DNA from: CAVSVP01 sp963731125
Lineage (GTDB): Bacteria > Pseudomonadota > Gammaproteobacteria > Competibacterales > Competibacteraceae
Assembly (NCBI GenBank): GCA_963731125.1
Contig: CAVSVP010000009.1
Span: forward strand, 310,001 to 374,000
DNA length: 64,000 bases
Reading direction: 5' to 3'
Shown: positions 45,868 to 54,265 of the stretch, piece after piece
Position numbering within the stretch: the stretch's first letter is position 1
Layout: each line of letters starts with the position of its first letter
The notes under the pieces: generated by a model
The model's database searches: none
What the model saw: the letters and a program-made list of their open reading frames with translations, nothing else
Told to the model about the DNA's origin: nothing
Translations under genes and position numbers: made by a program

Positions 45868-46494
45868 ATGAAAACCCGTGAACGTATTCTACAGACGAGT
45901 CTTCAACTATTCAATGAGTATGGAGCACCAAACGTTACTACCAATCATATTGCTGATGAAATGGATATCAGTCCCGGCAATCTTTATTATCATTTTCGTA
46001 ATAAAGATGAAATTATTCACCTCTTATTTAAACGTTTTGAAGAACAAATATCGGAAACGTTACAAGTACCTCAAAGCCGCGAATTAAATATGGAAGATAT
46101 GTGGCTTTACTTACACTTAGTGTTTGAAAACATTTGGCGATACCGTTTCTTGTACCGTGACTTAGAAAATATACTGGGTCGCAGTAGAAAGTTACGCTTA
46201 CATTTTAGACGTATTTTAGAAAAAAAAATAAAAACTTCTATTGCTATATGTCAGGGGTTGGTTGATGCTGGCGTTATGCAGGCTAATTATGAAGAAATCA
46301 CAGCGTTGGGAAATAATATTACTGTTGTCGCTACTTACTGGCTTAACTTTCAAAATATCCACGGAAAAAATCGCGACAACAATGAGAATCATCTGGGTTA
46401 CGGTGTTTCCCAGGTTATGGCTTTAGTATCGCCTTTTCTGCGAGATGATATGCGGCAGTTATTACAAAAATTAAGTCACGACTACTTGGACTAG
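45868..46494 (+). CDS. TetR-family transcriptional regulator
   Basis: A 208-residue TetR protein. The N-terminal DNA-binding domain reads MKTRERILQTSLQLFNEYGA, PNVTTNHIADEMDISPGNLY and YHFRNKDEIIHLLFKRFEEQ. The C-terminal ligand domain is not diagnostic. The gene is AT-rich compared with its surroundings. It stands upstream of a block of granule and lipid genes on the opposite strand, so it may control storage or fatty-acid genes, as PhaD does in Pseudomonas; this is inference from position. Confidence 0.87.
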   Translation: MKTRERILQTSLQLFNEYGAPNVTTNHIADEMDISPGNLYYHFRNKDEIIHLLFKRFEEQISETLQVPQSRELNMEDMWLYLHLVFENIWRYRFLYRDLENILGRSRKLRLHFRRILEKKIKTSIAICQGLVDAGVMQANYEEITALGNNITVVATYWLNFQNIHGKNRDNNENHLGYGVSQVMALVSPFLRDDMRQLLQKLSHDYLD

Positions 46495-46554
46495 GTAAAA
46501 TTGAGTACGTAGCGCAAGCCAACAGAATTGTTAGGATAAGGTTAACATGCAAGT

Positions 46555-46965
46555 TTATGATTTATGGATTAACATCCGAACATTACCAGTTAGAACCTCA
46601 ACTCGTCTGCTTAGTTCTTGCACTTCTTCTTGAGTAGGAATACCAATACGACCCAAGACACGCGCTACGCGATCCTCGAATAACTGCTCCAATCCATCCC
46701 AAGTATCCGTAGCCCTATCCTTAACATCCTCGACAGTATCCCCTATTCTATCTCGTATTTTTTCAACCTGATCTTCAGCAACGCTTTTAGTGCGAGCTTC
46801 GATCTTTTCACCTTCTTTTACTAAAGATTTAAACAATATACCGCCCTCCTGCTCAGCCTTCGAAAAAGCCCCAAGTCCTGCCAACCACAGTTGGCGAGCT
46901 TTACTAATAGTATCACTGACCATCCAATAATTTATTAACTCATTATTTGCCTTTTCTGCTTCCAT
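46555..46965 (-). CDS. Phasin-type granule protein 1
   Basis: A 136-residue helical protein. It has the conserved ISKARQLWLAGLGAFSKAEQ and EGGILFKSLVKEGEKIEART segment (about 16-55), then a charged amphipathic coil VEKIRDRIGDTVEDVKDRAT, and the C-terminal RVLGRIGIPTQEEVQELSRR with VEVLTGNVRML. This matches the polyhydroxyalkanoate granule-associated protein family of the PhaF/PhaI type. ATG at 46965 follows GAGGAG. It is one of three paralogues here (49131, 53353), not one operon. Confidence 0.85.
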   Translation of the reverse strand: MEAEKANNELINYWMVSDTISKARQLWLAGLGAFSKAEQEGGILFKSLVKEGEKIEARTKSVAEDQVEKIRDRIGDTVEDVKDRATDTWDGLEQLFEDRVARVLGRIGIPTQEEVQELSRRVEVLTGNVRMLIHKS

Positions 46966-47069
46966 CTTATACTCCTCGTACACCAAATATAAAAACTAAA
47001 AATTAATACAAAAAACCGGATATTTTGCTCAAATGAAATTAACAACCAAAATAAATGCTGATTTATCGT

Positions 47070-48341
47070 TTATGAATTCAGTATCGATGGGCTACTGCAA
47101 TTTACTTGGTTTTGCCGCAACTGACTTAAAGTTTTGTCAAGATCGTCCGAAAGCTGCTCTCTAGAAGTCACTTGCCTTGCGTCGGCGATATCATCCAGTT
47201 GTAAGCCGGTACTAAAATGGCGGGTTTTATCTTCCAAGATATCTATGCGTAAGGTTATACCGTGCTGACTTAGAATAGACTCCAATTCGTAGCGGCGCGC
47301 ATACAAATCATTTCGAGTTGTTTGGTAAGCGTGTTCACAAACCCTTAGGCGATTAGCAAAACTGAATACATTAGTAAAAAACATTTTCGGATCATCGCGG
47401 TTGGGCTCAAAGAGAATCACATCAGCGTTTTCGTACTGAGTATCGTAGCTAGACATGCCAACTTGCAGACGCGAATGAATAATGGCCCGAAACGTCTGGG
47501 ATAGTACTACCGGCATACCTCCTTCGATTAACGTTTCATGTTCCGATATCCCTGCTTGCGCTGCAAGATTTGCATCAAACGGTACTAGGGGATTGATACA
47601 AAAAACCAAATCCGCACCCTTATTCAAGGCCACGGAGGCATGCATAGTCTTCACTAATGCACCGTCCACATAGTAACGCCCATCGATTTCCACCGGCGGA
47701 TAAAGCCCAGGCAAAGCAGTGCTCGCTTGAACCGCTTTTGATATAGGAACATGATCAAAACCCTTTGTACCGAATATCACCGCTTCCGCGGTATCCAAAT
47801 CTACCGCCACCACATAAAGGTTACGTCCAAGTGTACGAAAGTCGTTGCTACGGCCGTTAAAACTGTACACTTGCTGTAAATACTCGTGAATCGGCTGATT
47901 GTCGAATAATCCAGTAGGAAATGCCTGACTCAAGCTTGTCAGAGACTCTAATAATCCCAGATCAAAAGGATTCTTAATAAACCGCCATATTGAATTGAAA
48001 AAAAGCTTAGGTACGGATGTCAGCCTTTGATAATATTCTCGAAACGCAGGCGTTAAAAAAATTTGCGGATTAAACGGATGCTGATCTGAGTCGTTATGGA
48101 TAAAAACGCGACACATTTGAGCCGTGGTCAACTGATTTGCTAGATTAGCGGCAATTGCTGCACCGGCACTAACACCCACATAAACATGCAAATGATTAAA
48201 ATTAACTCCTTCTAATGTTTCATCCAGTGCCCGCAACGCACCAATTTCATAGATAATGCCTAGCGGACCGCCTCCTGCAAGTGCCAATCCGACGCGGCTT
48301 TTGTTAGAATCATCGTGGTTTTTATGGTGGGTTCTCAGCAT
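47070..48341 (-). CDS. Patatin-like phospholipase
   Basis: A 423-residue patatin-domain lipase. The oxyanion glycines are VGLALAGGGPLGIIYEIGAL (about 18-37). The serine nucleophile is in HVYVGVSAGAAIAANLANQL (GVSAG, about 53-72). The catalytic aspartate is in IDGRYYVDGALVKTMHA (DGA, about 220). A variable C-terminal region follows. Patatins of this sort act on phospholipids or on stored lipid or PHA; its place between two phasin genes suggests granule turnover, which is inference. It stands 105 bp from phasin 1, same strand. Confidence 0.87.
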   Translation of the reverse strand: MLRTHHKNHDDSNKSRVGLALAGGGPLGIIYEIGALRALDETLEGVNFNHLHVYVGVSAGAAIAANLANQLTTAQMCRVFIHNDSDQHPFNPQIFLTPAFREYYQRLTSVPKLFFNSIWRFIKNPFDLGLLESLTSLSQAFPTGLFDNQPIHEYLQQVYSFNGRSNDFRTLGRNLYVVAVDLDTAEAVIFGTKGFDHVPISKAVQASTALPGLYPPVEIDGRYYVDGALVKTMHASVALNKGADLVFCINPLVPFDANLAAQAGISEHETLIEGGMPVVLSQTFRAIIHSRLQVGMSSYDTQYENADVILFEPNRDDPKMFFTNVFSFANRLRVCEHAYQTTRNDLYARRYELESILSQHGITLRIDILEDKTRHFSTGLQLDDIADARQVTSREQLSDDLDKTLSQLRQNQVNCSSPSILNS

Positions 48342-48801
48342 ATTACCTCCTCAAGCCAAACTCGATTATCCGTTATAAAACATGCGGTAGATTTGCAGCC
48401 AGAAAGAACTCCATTCGAAATAGTTTCATTAAGTTCAATCGGTAACGCTAGCTAATCCAGAATGTTTTGTCTGTTAGCACAGGTTAAGACATTTTTATAT
48501 TCGAGGGCAGTTCTGCTTGCAGGAAAAAATACCACGTTCTTACAGAGAACCCATGCTTGACGTCTACCCTTATCGTGTCAAAAGCTTTTTCATCCACTAG
48601 GCATTTGAATAATGCCGTGTTTAGGTTTGTTGAATCCAAATCATGACTTCGGTAAAAAATTTGAATTTAACTTATGCCTTATAACTGATCGTTCGCTCAA
48701 ATTTTTCTTTAAAAATAGGGACAACATCCCACTTGAATGGTTATAAAAGCCTTATTTAGGGTTTTTGCTCCACCCGTGGGTTAAGCGTTCAAGCCCTTGG
48801 A

Positions 48802-48878
48802 AATAGATCTGCTCTGAGAGAGGCCGGTTTGTCATCTATTGTTTTTTCTATACAGGGCTTGGATCTCAAATGTCACAA
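48802..48878 (+). repeat. Direct repeat A
   Basis: The run AATAGATCTGCTCTGAGAG, then GTTTGTCATCTATTG and ACAGGGCTTGGATCTCAAAT followed by GTCACAA, is repeated at 48953-49037. The last 27 bases are identical between the copies. Confidence 0.8.
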
Positions 48879-48952
48879 GAAATAATGTAATGAAATGTCA
48901 GTTTAAGAATGACCCTAAAGCCCGCGGCATTCTGTGCGGTAACACACATAAC

Positions 48953-49037
48953 GAATAGATCTGCTCCGAAACAGGCCAGTTGTCATGTATCGGCTCTAGT
49001 GTTTGCTACACAGGGCTTGGATCTCAAATGTCACAAC
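48953..49037 (+). repeat. Direct repeat B
   Basis: This is the second copy of the unit at 48802-48878, about 8 bases longer in the middle. It continues into CAAAAAAGAGCGAACCGTC, which links it to the dispersed repeats at 20370 and 34117. Confidence 0.8.
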
Positions 49038-49130
49038 AAAAAAGAGCGAACCGTCAGTTATAAGTTTTACTCCTTAAAAACATATTATAAAATGAATTCG
49101 TAACATAACTCAAAAATTTTTAAATAATTT

Positions 49131-49529
49131 TTAAGCTTGATTTTTTGATAACTTTTTAACACTTTCGTGTAAAGCTTCAACCCTCTTAGACAGGTCTTCC
49201 ATGTCGTCACTAGTAGGAATACCGAGCCGGTTCAAAATACGCGCCATTCGACTTTCAAACACTTCTTCTACTTTGTCCCAGGTATCCGTTGCTTTGTCGC
49301 GCATTTCCTCGACATTATCTTTAATACCCTCAACTCTATCATCAGCTAATTTCTTGGTGCGCGCTTCAAATTTTTCACCTTCTTTAACCAGATTTTCAAA
49401 AACTTTGCCGCCTTCCTCTTCGATCTTTGAAAATGCACCTAAGCCTGCTAGCCAAACTTGGTGTGTAAAATTCACTACCCCTTGACCGAGGTTTGTTTCG
49501 TCTGTTTTGCTCTTTAATTTCTTAGTCAT
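49131..49529 (-). CDS. Phasin-type granule protein 2
   Basis: A 132-residue phasin. FTHQVWLAGLGAFSKIEEEG and GKVFENLVKEGEKFEARTKK (about 21-60) match phasin 1, and EMRDKATDTWDKVEEVFESR, MARILNRLGIPTSDDMEDLS plus KRVEALHESVKKLSKNQA end it. It begins MTKKLKSKTDETN behind GGAGG. Both this and phasin 1 are highly charged, amphipathic and free of cysteine. They should coat storage granules. Confidence 0.87.
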   Translation of the reverse strand: MTKKLKSKTDETNLGQGVVNFTHQVWLAGLGAFSKIEEEGGKVFENLVKEGEKFEARTKKLADDRVEGIKDNVEEMRDKATDTWDKVEEVFESRMARILNRLGIPTSDDMEDLSKRVEALHESVKKLSKNQA

Positions 49530-49798
49530 TGGTTTTCCTCCAAGTTTATGTTTCCTGTCTACCTACTGGATGCAAATGAACCTTACCCTAAGTGCTAAAT
49601 GAACTTACCAATATCAGACAATTAGTTAACTGTTGCATATATTGTTTCTCCAATCAATGCGGACAGATCTGTGGCTATGTAAACCATGATAACAAGCTAA
49701 ATTAGAATAAACACACTAAACTTTTTTCATTTTAATTACTCAGGCGAGAACAAAACAACGCCACAACAATACTTTGTTCTAACATGACTATTGAGCAC
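49530..49798. other. 269-bp gap between phasin 2 and WS/DGAT
   Basis: No gene. AT-rich, with promoter-like AAATTAGAATAAACACACT at about 49698; a near-identical TTAGAATAAACACACTAAA appears at about 53920-53938 upstream of phasin 3, so the two phasin promoters share this element. Confidence 0.5.
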
Positions 49799-51286
49799 TT
49801 AATGATTTTGCAATGCTTTCAGGGAAGCCTCTACCGCTTTGGCATTTAAATGCCTGCCCCAAGGTTCCATCATTGTAGTTAACAGCAACTTTTCAAATTC
49901 ACCGCTAAAACGGTTAACGATGGCTTCCGGGTTCTTGACCATTTTTGCATCGGTAATCAGACCGAAGTGAACGCGTCCGTTATAACTGATGATACTCATT
50001 CCCATCCCTACCGAACCCGCTTGCGGCACCCAAAACATAAGTTCCGAAATTTTAGCGCCGCCAAAGAAAAGCGGTTTCTGTGGTCCGGGCACATTGGTCA
50101 TGACGACCGTTGCCTTTTTACTGAGTGTTCTCATGGCAGACGCCTGAACTATTCTGGGTCCTACCCCCATAACACTCAATAAGCCCAGAGTAAGAATGGC
50201 CTGATAAGATCCCTTTAACTCTTCCATCCTTCTATTCAATTCGTAAAGGCGTTCCAAGGGATTTTCGATCCCCACGGGAAGCGTCAGCAACACTAACCCA
50301 AAAACATTCCCCAAATTGCTGGCTTGCTCTAGAGGTCGGAGGTTGACGGGTACGGCAGCGCGTATTTCCAGTTTATCATCCACGCTATCGCCATTTTCTA
50401 TGAGATAGGCACGCATAGCGCCGGCAGCCGCCGACAATAATACATCGTTGACGGAGCACCCTAAGGCTTTACCGACTGCCTTGACTTCACGCAAGGGTAG
50501 CGGTTCGGCCCATGCCGTACGTTTAGCAACACCGGGTTTTCCTCTAAAGCGCGTTGCCGGATCGCCGGGTAGCAGCGCCAGTTTGACTCCTTCCGATGCA
50601 AGTCCAATTCCCTGCAGCGCATAACCTACGGTCTCGGAAGGATGACGTATCATGTTGACACCTTCCTCTAACACACCCCACAGGCTCCTGCCCGCTTTGG
50701 CAGCGCTGCTCACCGCTTCACTGACCGGATGGAAGAGATACTTGAAAATACCGCCGTTCTCTTCATCTGCTCTAGGACTCGCTTGCAATGTGGTGGAACG
50801 CGTGGTATCCACAGGCACACCGGGCGGCGTATCAGTCATGCACAGCAATACATGTACCAGAGCTATGCCATCGGCATAACAGTGATGGATTCGCTGAATC
50901 AACGCGCTTCCCCCCTGGTAATCCTCTACCAGGTTAAAATCCCATAGGGGTTTCGTCGGATCCATCGGCGTGCTTATCAGGTGGCTGACAAATTCCTGCA
51001 GTTCTTCCTTACCTCCTGCACCCGGTAAACCCACCCGGCGTACATGGCTGCTCAATTCAAAATGTTTGTCCGTCTCCCAATAGGCGCCTTTGGGAGTGTC
51101 AACAGGCCGTTGTTTAAAGCGCTTGTAATGCAAGAGACGCACTTCTATGGTATCTCGCAGGCGTTGCAGATCAAGCCGATCCGCCAATGTCATCACCCCG
51201 GTGATGGTCATATGATTATAGGGGCGATCCATCCGCAACCAGGCATGATCAACGCTCGACATGCGTTCACGATCAGAATTAGCCAT
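49799..51286 (-). CDS. Wax ester synthase/diacylglycerol acyltransferase
   Basis: A 495-residue WS/DGAT enzyme that joins acyl-CoA to fatty alcohols or diacylglycerol for storage. The N terminus has RMSSVDHAWLRMDRPYNHMT. The catalytic HHxxxDG reads QRIHHCYADGIALVHVLLCM (about 131-150). Later motifs NDVLLSAAAGAMRAYLIENG, RAAVPVNLRPLEQASNLGNV and VVMTNVPGPQKPLFFGGAKI (about 394-413) are family features. The length is slightly above the usual 450-480. It follows phasin 2 on the same strand, 270 bp apart. Diverges from the ACBP gene. Confidence 0.93.
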   Translation of the reverse strand: MANSDRERMSSVDHAWLRMDRPYNHMTITGVMTLADRLDLQRLRDTIEVRLLHYKRFKQRPVDTPKGAYWETDKHFELSSHVRRVGLPGAGGKEELQEFVSHLISTPMDPTKPLWDFNLVEDYQGGSALIQRIHHCYADGIALVHVLLCMTDTPPGVPVDTTRSTTLQASPRADEENGGIFKYLFHPVSEAVSSAAKAGRSLWGVLEEGVNMIRHPSETVGYALQGIGLASEGVKLALLPGDPATRFRGKPGVAKRTAWAEPLPLREVKAVGKALGCSVNDVLLSAAAGAMRAYLIENGDSVDDKLEIRAAVPVNLRPLEQASNLGNVFGLVLLTLPVGIENPLERLYELNRRMEELKGSYQAILTLGLLSVMGVGPRIVQASAMRTLSKKATVVMTNVPGPQKPLFFGGAKISELMFWVPQAGSVGMGMSIISYNGRVHFGLITDAKMVKNPEAIVNRFSGEFEKLLLTTMMEPWGRHLNAKAVEASLKALQNH

Positions 51287-51518
51287 AACGATTCACTTCC
51301 GGATTCCTAACTATGCTATATTTGGTTTTTGTGATTATCTACTCAAGATACCACCGAATCATACACAACGGTGAAATCATTCTGTGATGGGATATCACCA
51401 GCCATCATTCAGCTCGCTTAGGCAACTCGACTTGCACGAAGCGGGAAAATCCACTAAAAAAACTTGTCCACCAATATGTGTGGTATCCATCCGATAAGCC
51501 ACCCAGTAAGGAGCTATC

Positions 51519-51782
51519 ATGTCCGATCTAGAAACTCGATTTAAAACGGCTTCCGAAGAAAGTACTCAATTAAGCAAACGCCCCGATAACGAGAATATGC
51601 TTAAGCTGTACGGCCTTTTTAAACAAGGCTCGGCGGGGGATGTACAAGGCAACCGCCCTGGATTTACCGATTTAGTGGGCCGCGCCAAATACGATGCCTG
51701 GGCCGCTCTGCAAGGCACTCCCAGAGAGGATGCCATGCAGCAATATATCGATTTGGTCGAATCACTTAAAAAACAAGGATAG
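51519..51782 (+). CDS. Acyl-CoA-binding protein
   Basis: An 87-residue four-helix ACBP, MSDLETRFKTASEESTQLSK. The ligand-binding residues are in MLKLYGLFKQGSAGDVQGNR (about 28-47) with tyrosine and lysine, and RAKYDAWAALQGTPREDAMQ (about 54-73). A clean AAGGAG lies eight bases before the ATG. ACBP is frequent in eukaryotes but rather rare in bacteria; here it is divergent from a WS/DGAT gene, where it could deliver acyl-CoA to storage-lipid synthesis. Confidence 0.93.
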   Translation: MSDLETRFKTASEESTQLSKRPDNENMLKLYGLFKQGSAGDVQGNRPGFTDLVGRAKYDAWAALQGTPREDAMQQYIDLVESLKKQG

Positions 51783-52141
51783 ACGGAGCGTTCAAACAGG
51801 TCAAATGTTGTATTCCCCCTCTCAGTTGACGCTGCTTCAGTTTTAAGTCAACGAAAGGAGGGACTTACACATTAGACCTCTTGCAAAAAGGAGCGCTGAG
51901 GCTCCAGCTTGAAGGTGTCGCCAGCAGCGCACAGGGAAGTGCGCGGTAGCGAGTCCCTAAAACGGCAGTGTTGCGGCGGGAACACATCCAGCCTGGATAG
52001 CTAGAATCTGACTGATGCAAGAGGTCTATTGATTATGATCAACGAACTCAATGATCTCGGGTATAGTAAAAAGAGCTTTACGCTTTCAATACGATTTCAA
52101 AATGAGAAAAGGAAGCAACGGAAGCAACGGAAACGACGCGG
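51783..52141. other. 359-bp gap carrying a MITE
   Basis: Holds the MITE copy 1 (51874-52027). After it comes a short leader with GGAAGCAAC repeated about two and a half times at 52110-52135, just before the GTG start of the flavoprotein. No gene. Confidence 0.6.
51874..52027 (+). mobile_element. MITE-like repeat, copy 1
   Basis: Perfect 12-bp inverted ends AGACCTCTTGCA and TGCAAGAGGTCT at 51874 and 52027. The flanks ATT (51871-51873 and 52028-52030) are a 3-bp duplication. The body is GC-rich, with a conserved core GTCGCCAGCAGCGCACAGGG. It ends 114 bp before the flavoprotein gene. Confidence 0.88.
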
Positions 52142-53269
52142 GTGAAAATTATCGTTATCGGCGGAGGTTATGCGGGATTAGCGACTGTTATCGAATTGCG
52201 ACATATTTTGCCGGAAACAGAAATTCATGTTGTCGATCATAGGGAAAATCATCTTAAACTGACGCACCTTCATCAGACTCTACGCCATCCCTTAAGCGAC
52301 TATCAGCTACCTTTTGCAGCACTGGCAAGGCGCTTTAATTTCTTCCACCATTGTACCACTCTGCATTTTACAGCCGAAAATTTAAGCACTTGGCAGTGGT
52401 ATAAAACCATTCCCTTACCCGACGGCGAAATGACGTTTGATTATCTGGTCATCGCCACGGGAGCAAAACCACATCAACTAGTTTACAACGCTAATACCAA
52501 TGGCCGCGTTTATGATCTTAATCATTTTCTTTATCAAGAAGGACAAGCCATTCTCAACCACTTTCTTAAGCGTACTGAGAACGGCGATCGTGTGATTTCT
52601 ATCGTGGGCGGCGGGGCAACAAGTCTACAATTTCTCTTTGAGCTCTACGATTTGCTTAGTAACAGCGGTATCCGCCATCGGCTCCGGCTGATTTATCGCA
52701 GCGATCAAATACTCTTTAACCTGCCGAAGCAATTTCATACCTACATAGATAAGCGCCTGCGACAAGCTGGAATCGAATGTCTTCCCCATACCGAATATCA
52801 ATTCCAAGACAAAAACAAAATTCATTTAAAAGATTTGAAATCGGGCCGATTTTACCAGCTTTTTTCCGGACTGACCTTGCTCTTTCCGGGCGTTGCTCCT
52901 AGTCCCTGGCAACTTTGGGTGAATCGGTATGGTCAGGTGATAATTGATAATGTGAGCTTACCCAATGTTTTTGCTGCTGGAGATTGTGCCCACTTTGCTT
53001 CCAGTGGATTAAACCGCCTAACGGCTCAAGCTGCGGTGCGCAAAGGCAAACAAGTTGCCTACAACATTAAGCGTTTGCAACAAAAACGTCTTCCCTATAT
53101 CTATGCCTACCGAGAATTGGGTTACTTTATCGATTTGGGACCGCGGGACGGCATCGGCTGGATGATCATTGATAACAATGTTATTCGCGGTTTTCCCGCT
53201 TTTGCCGTCAAAGAAATGGTTGAAACTCAATATAATTTATTGACTGAGGGTATAGATTTGTATTTCTAA
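52142..53269 (+). CDS. NDH-2-like FAD-dependent oxidoreductase
   Basis: A 375-residue pyridine-nucleotide disulfide-type flavoprotein. The FAD loop is MKIIVIGGGYAGLATVIELR at the N terminus. The NAD loop is RVISIVGGGATSLQFLFELY (about 144-163) and the second FAD motif NVFAAGDCAHFASSGLNRLT (about 277-296). The C-terminal LGYFIDLGPRDGIGWMIIDN may meet the membrane. It most resembles type II NADH:quinone dehydrogenases. GTG at 52142 is preceded by GGAAGCAAC repeats rather than a clean ribosome site. Low identity to Ndh cannot be judged here. Confidence 0.82.
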   Translation: MKIIVIGGGYAGLATVIELRHILPETEIHVVDHRENHLKLTHLHQTLRHPLSDYQLPFAALARRFNFFHHCTTLHFTAENLSTWQWYKTIPLPDGEMTFDYLVIATGAKPHQLVYNANTNGRVYDLNHFLYQEGQAILNHFLKRTENGDRVISIVGGGATSLQFLFELYDLLSNSGIRHRLRLIYRSDQILFNLPKQFHTYIDKRLRQAGIECLPHTEYQFQDKNKIHLKDLKSGRFYQLFSGLTLLFPGVAPSPWQLWVNRYGQVIIDNVSLPNVFAAGDCAHFASSGLNRLTAQAAVRKGKQVAYNIKRLQQKRLPYIYAYRELGYFIDLGPRDGIGWMIIDNNVIRGFPAFAVKEMVETQYNLLTEGIDLYF

Positions 53270-53294
53270 AAAGCAATGAGCTCATTGCATAGCC

Positions 53295-53334
53295 ATCCGC
53301 TCTCCGACCTCAGGATTCAATATTGAGAGCGGAT
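53295..53334. terminator. Hairpin between convergent genes
   Basis: ATCCGCTCTC and GAGAGCGGAT form a perfect 10-bp stem with a 20-base loop. It lies between the converging flavoprotein and phasin 3 genes. No T-run follows, so a terminator role is only likely. Confidence 0.5.
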
Positions 53335-53352
53335 CTGCAGTTTGCCATATGT

Positions 53353-53808
53353 TTAAGCCGCTTCTACAGTGGCCGGAGCAGCGACTCCCTTAGGCACTGG
53401 CAAAGATTTCGATCTCTCAGCTTCTACCAACTCTTCTACGCTCTTGCTGAGTTCTTCCACCTGCCTGGACAGCTCTTCCACATCGTCGTGACTGGGGACA
53501 CCTAACCGGTTTAGCGCACGAGCGACCCGATTCTGGAATACCTGCTCCAATTTATTCCAGTTGTCATTGGCTCTGCCCCGCATTTCCTCCATTCTACCCT
53601 TCATTTCTTCGACCTTTTCCTCGGCTCTCTTTCTAGCCTGAGTCTCGACCTCCTCGCCTCGCTTCACAAGCATTTCAAAGACCTTACTCCCTTCCTGTTC
53701 AGCCTTTGAAAAAGCTCCTAAACCGGCTAACCAGACTTGGCGAGGATAATCTCTTGCGTTACCCTTACCTTGTTCTTCACGCAGCCTCTTTACCGATGTC
53801 GTTGCCAT
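53353..53808 (-). CDS. Phasin-type granule protein 3
   Basis: A 151-residue phasin. DYPRQVWLAGLGAFSKAEQE and GSKVFEMLVKRGEEVETQAR match the other two; EEKVEEMKGRMEEMRGRAND leads to RVARALNRLGVPSHDDVEEL. The C-terminal PVPKGVAAPATVEAA is a short alanine-proline tail, the beginning of the PhaF type tail. The ATG follows AGGAGAG. The set of three paralogues shares 'ALNRLGVPS'-like ends. Confidence 0.88.
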   Translation of the reverse strand: MATTSVKRLREEQGKGNARDYPRQVWLAGLGAFSKAEQEGSKVFEMLVKRGEEVETQARKRAEEKVEEMKGRMEEMRGRANDNWNKLEQVFQNRVARALNRLGVPSHDDVEELSRQVEELSKSVEELVEAERSKSLPVPKGVAAPATVEAA

Positions 53809-54265
53809 TGTATTCTCTCCTTAATTCGCACGCACAAACCACATTTCGCGGATAACTTCAGCACAACTGTGCTAGATAAACAGCCTAACGCTATTTGAAA
53901 CATAGTTTAACGACAAAAATTAGAATAAACACACTAAAAGGCTATCACAAACTACCGTCGGACAATCACTTTCTACACTATTCTCTATCGACCCTGACTT
54001 ACTAGGGTTCAGCACATCAAAAAATCCAAATGACGGAAACTTAGCCACGCATACCACGTCGAATGGTGTGGTTTAAGCCGATGACAAATCGCAGCAAGGT
54101 ATCGCCAACGAACAATCCGAAATGGTTTGGCTGGATTATCGAAGTTGGTCCTAATACAATGATTTCATGCTCGGCAGCATAAGATAAAATGCTGGGCTTA
54201 AAATCTAACCTCTACGCTCTCCCACATCCCTGCAACCTACAACCAACAAAGAGAGGTATAATATA
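53809..54265. other. 457-bp gap upstream of ETF-QO
   Basis: No gene. It includes a TTAGAATAAACACACTAAA stretch at about 53920-53938, also seen before the WS/DGAT-phasin 2 pair. The AGAGAGG at 54250-54256 is the ribosome site of the ETF-QO gene. Confidence 0.5.

Larger units (their letters stand above)
48342..49130. other. 789-bp gap with two direct repeats
   Basis: No convincing gene. A frame at 48909-49103 is only the repeat read through. It contains two direct repeats of about 80 bp (48802-48878 and 48953-49037) and, right after the second, GAGCGAACCGTCAGTTAT at 49047-49064, which resembles the 3' end of the zapE-upstream repeat. Confidence 0.6.

Noticed and set aside
48909..49103. Small ORF between patatin and phasin 2
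   Set aside because: It is the direct-repeat sequence read through; no ribosome site.
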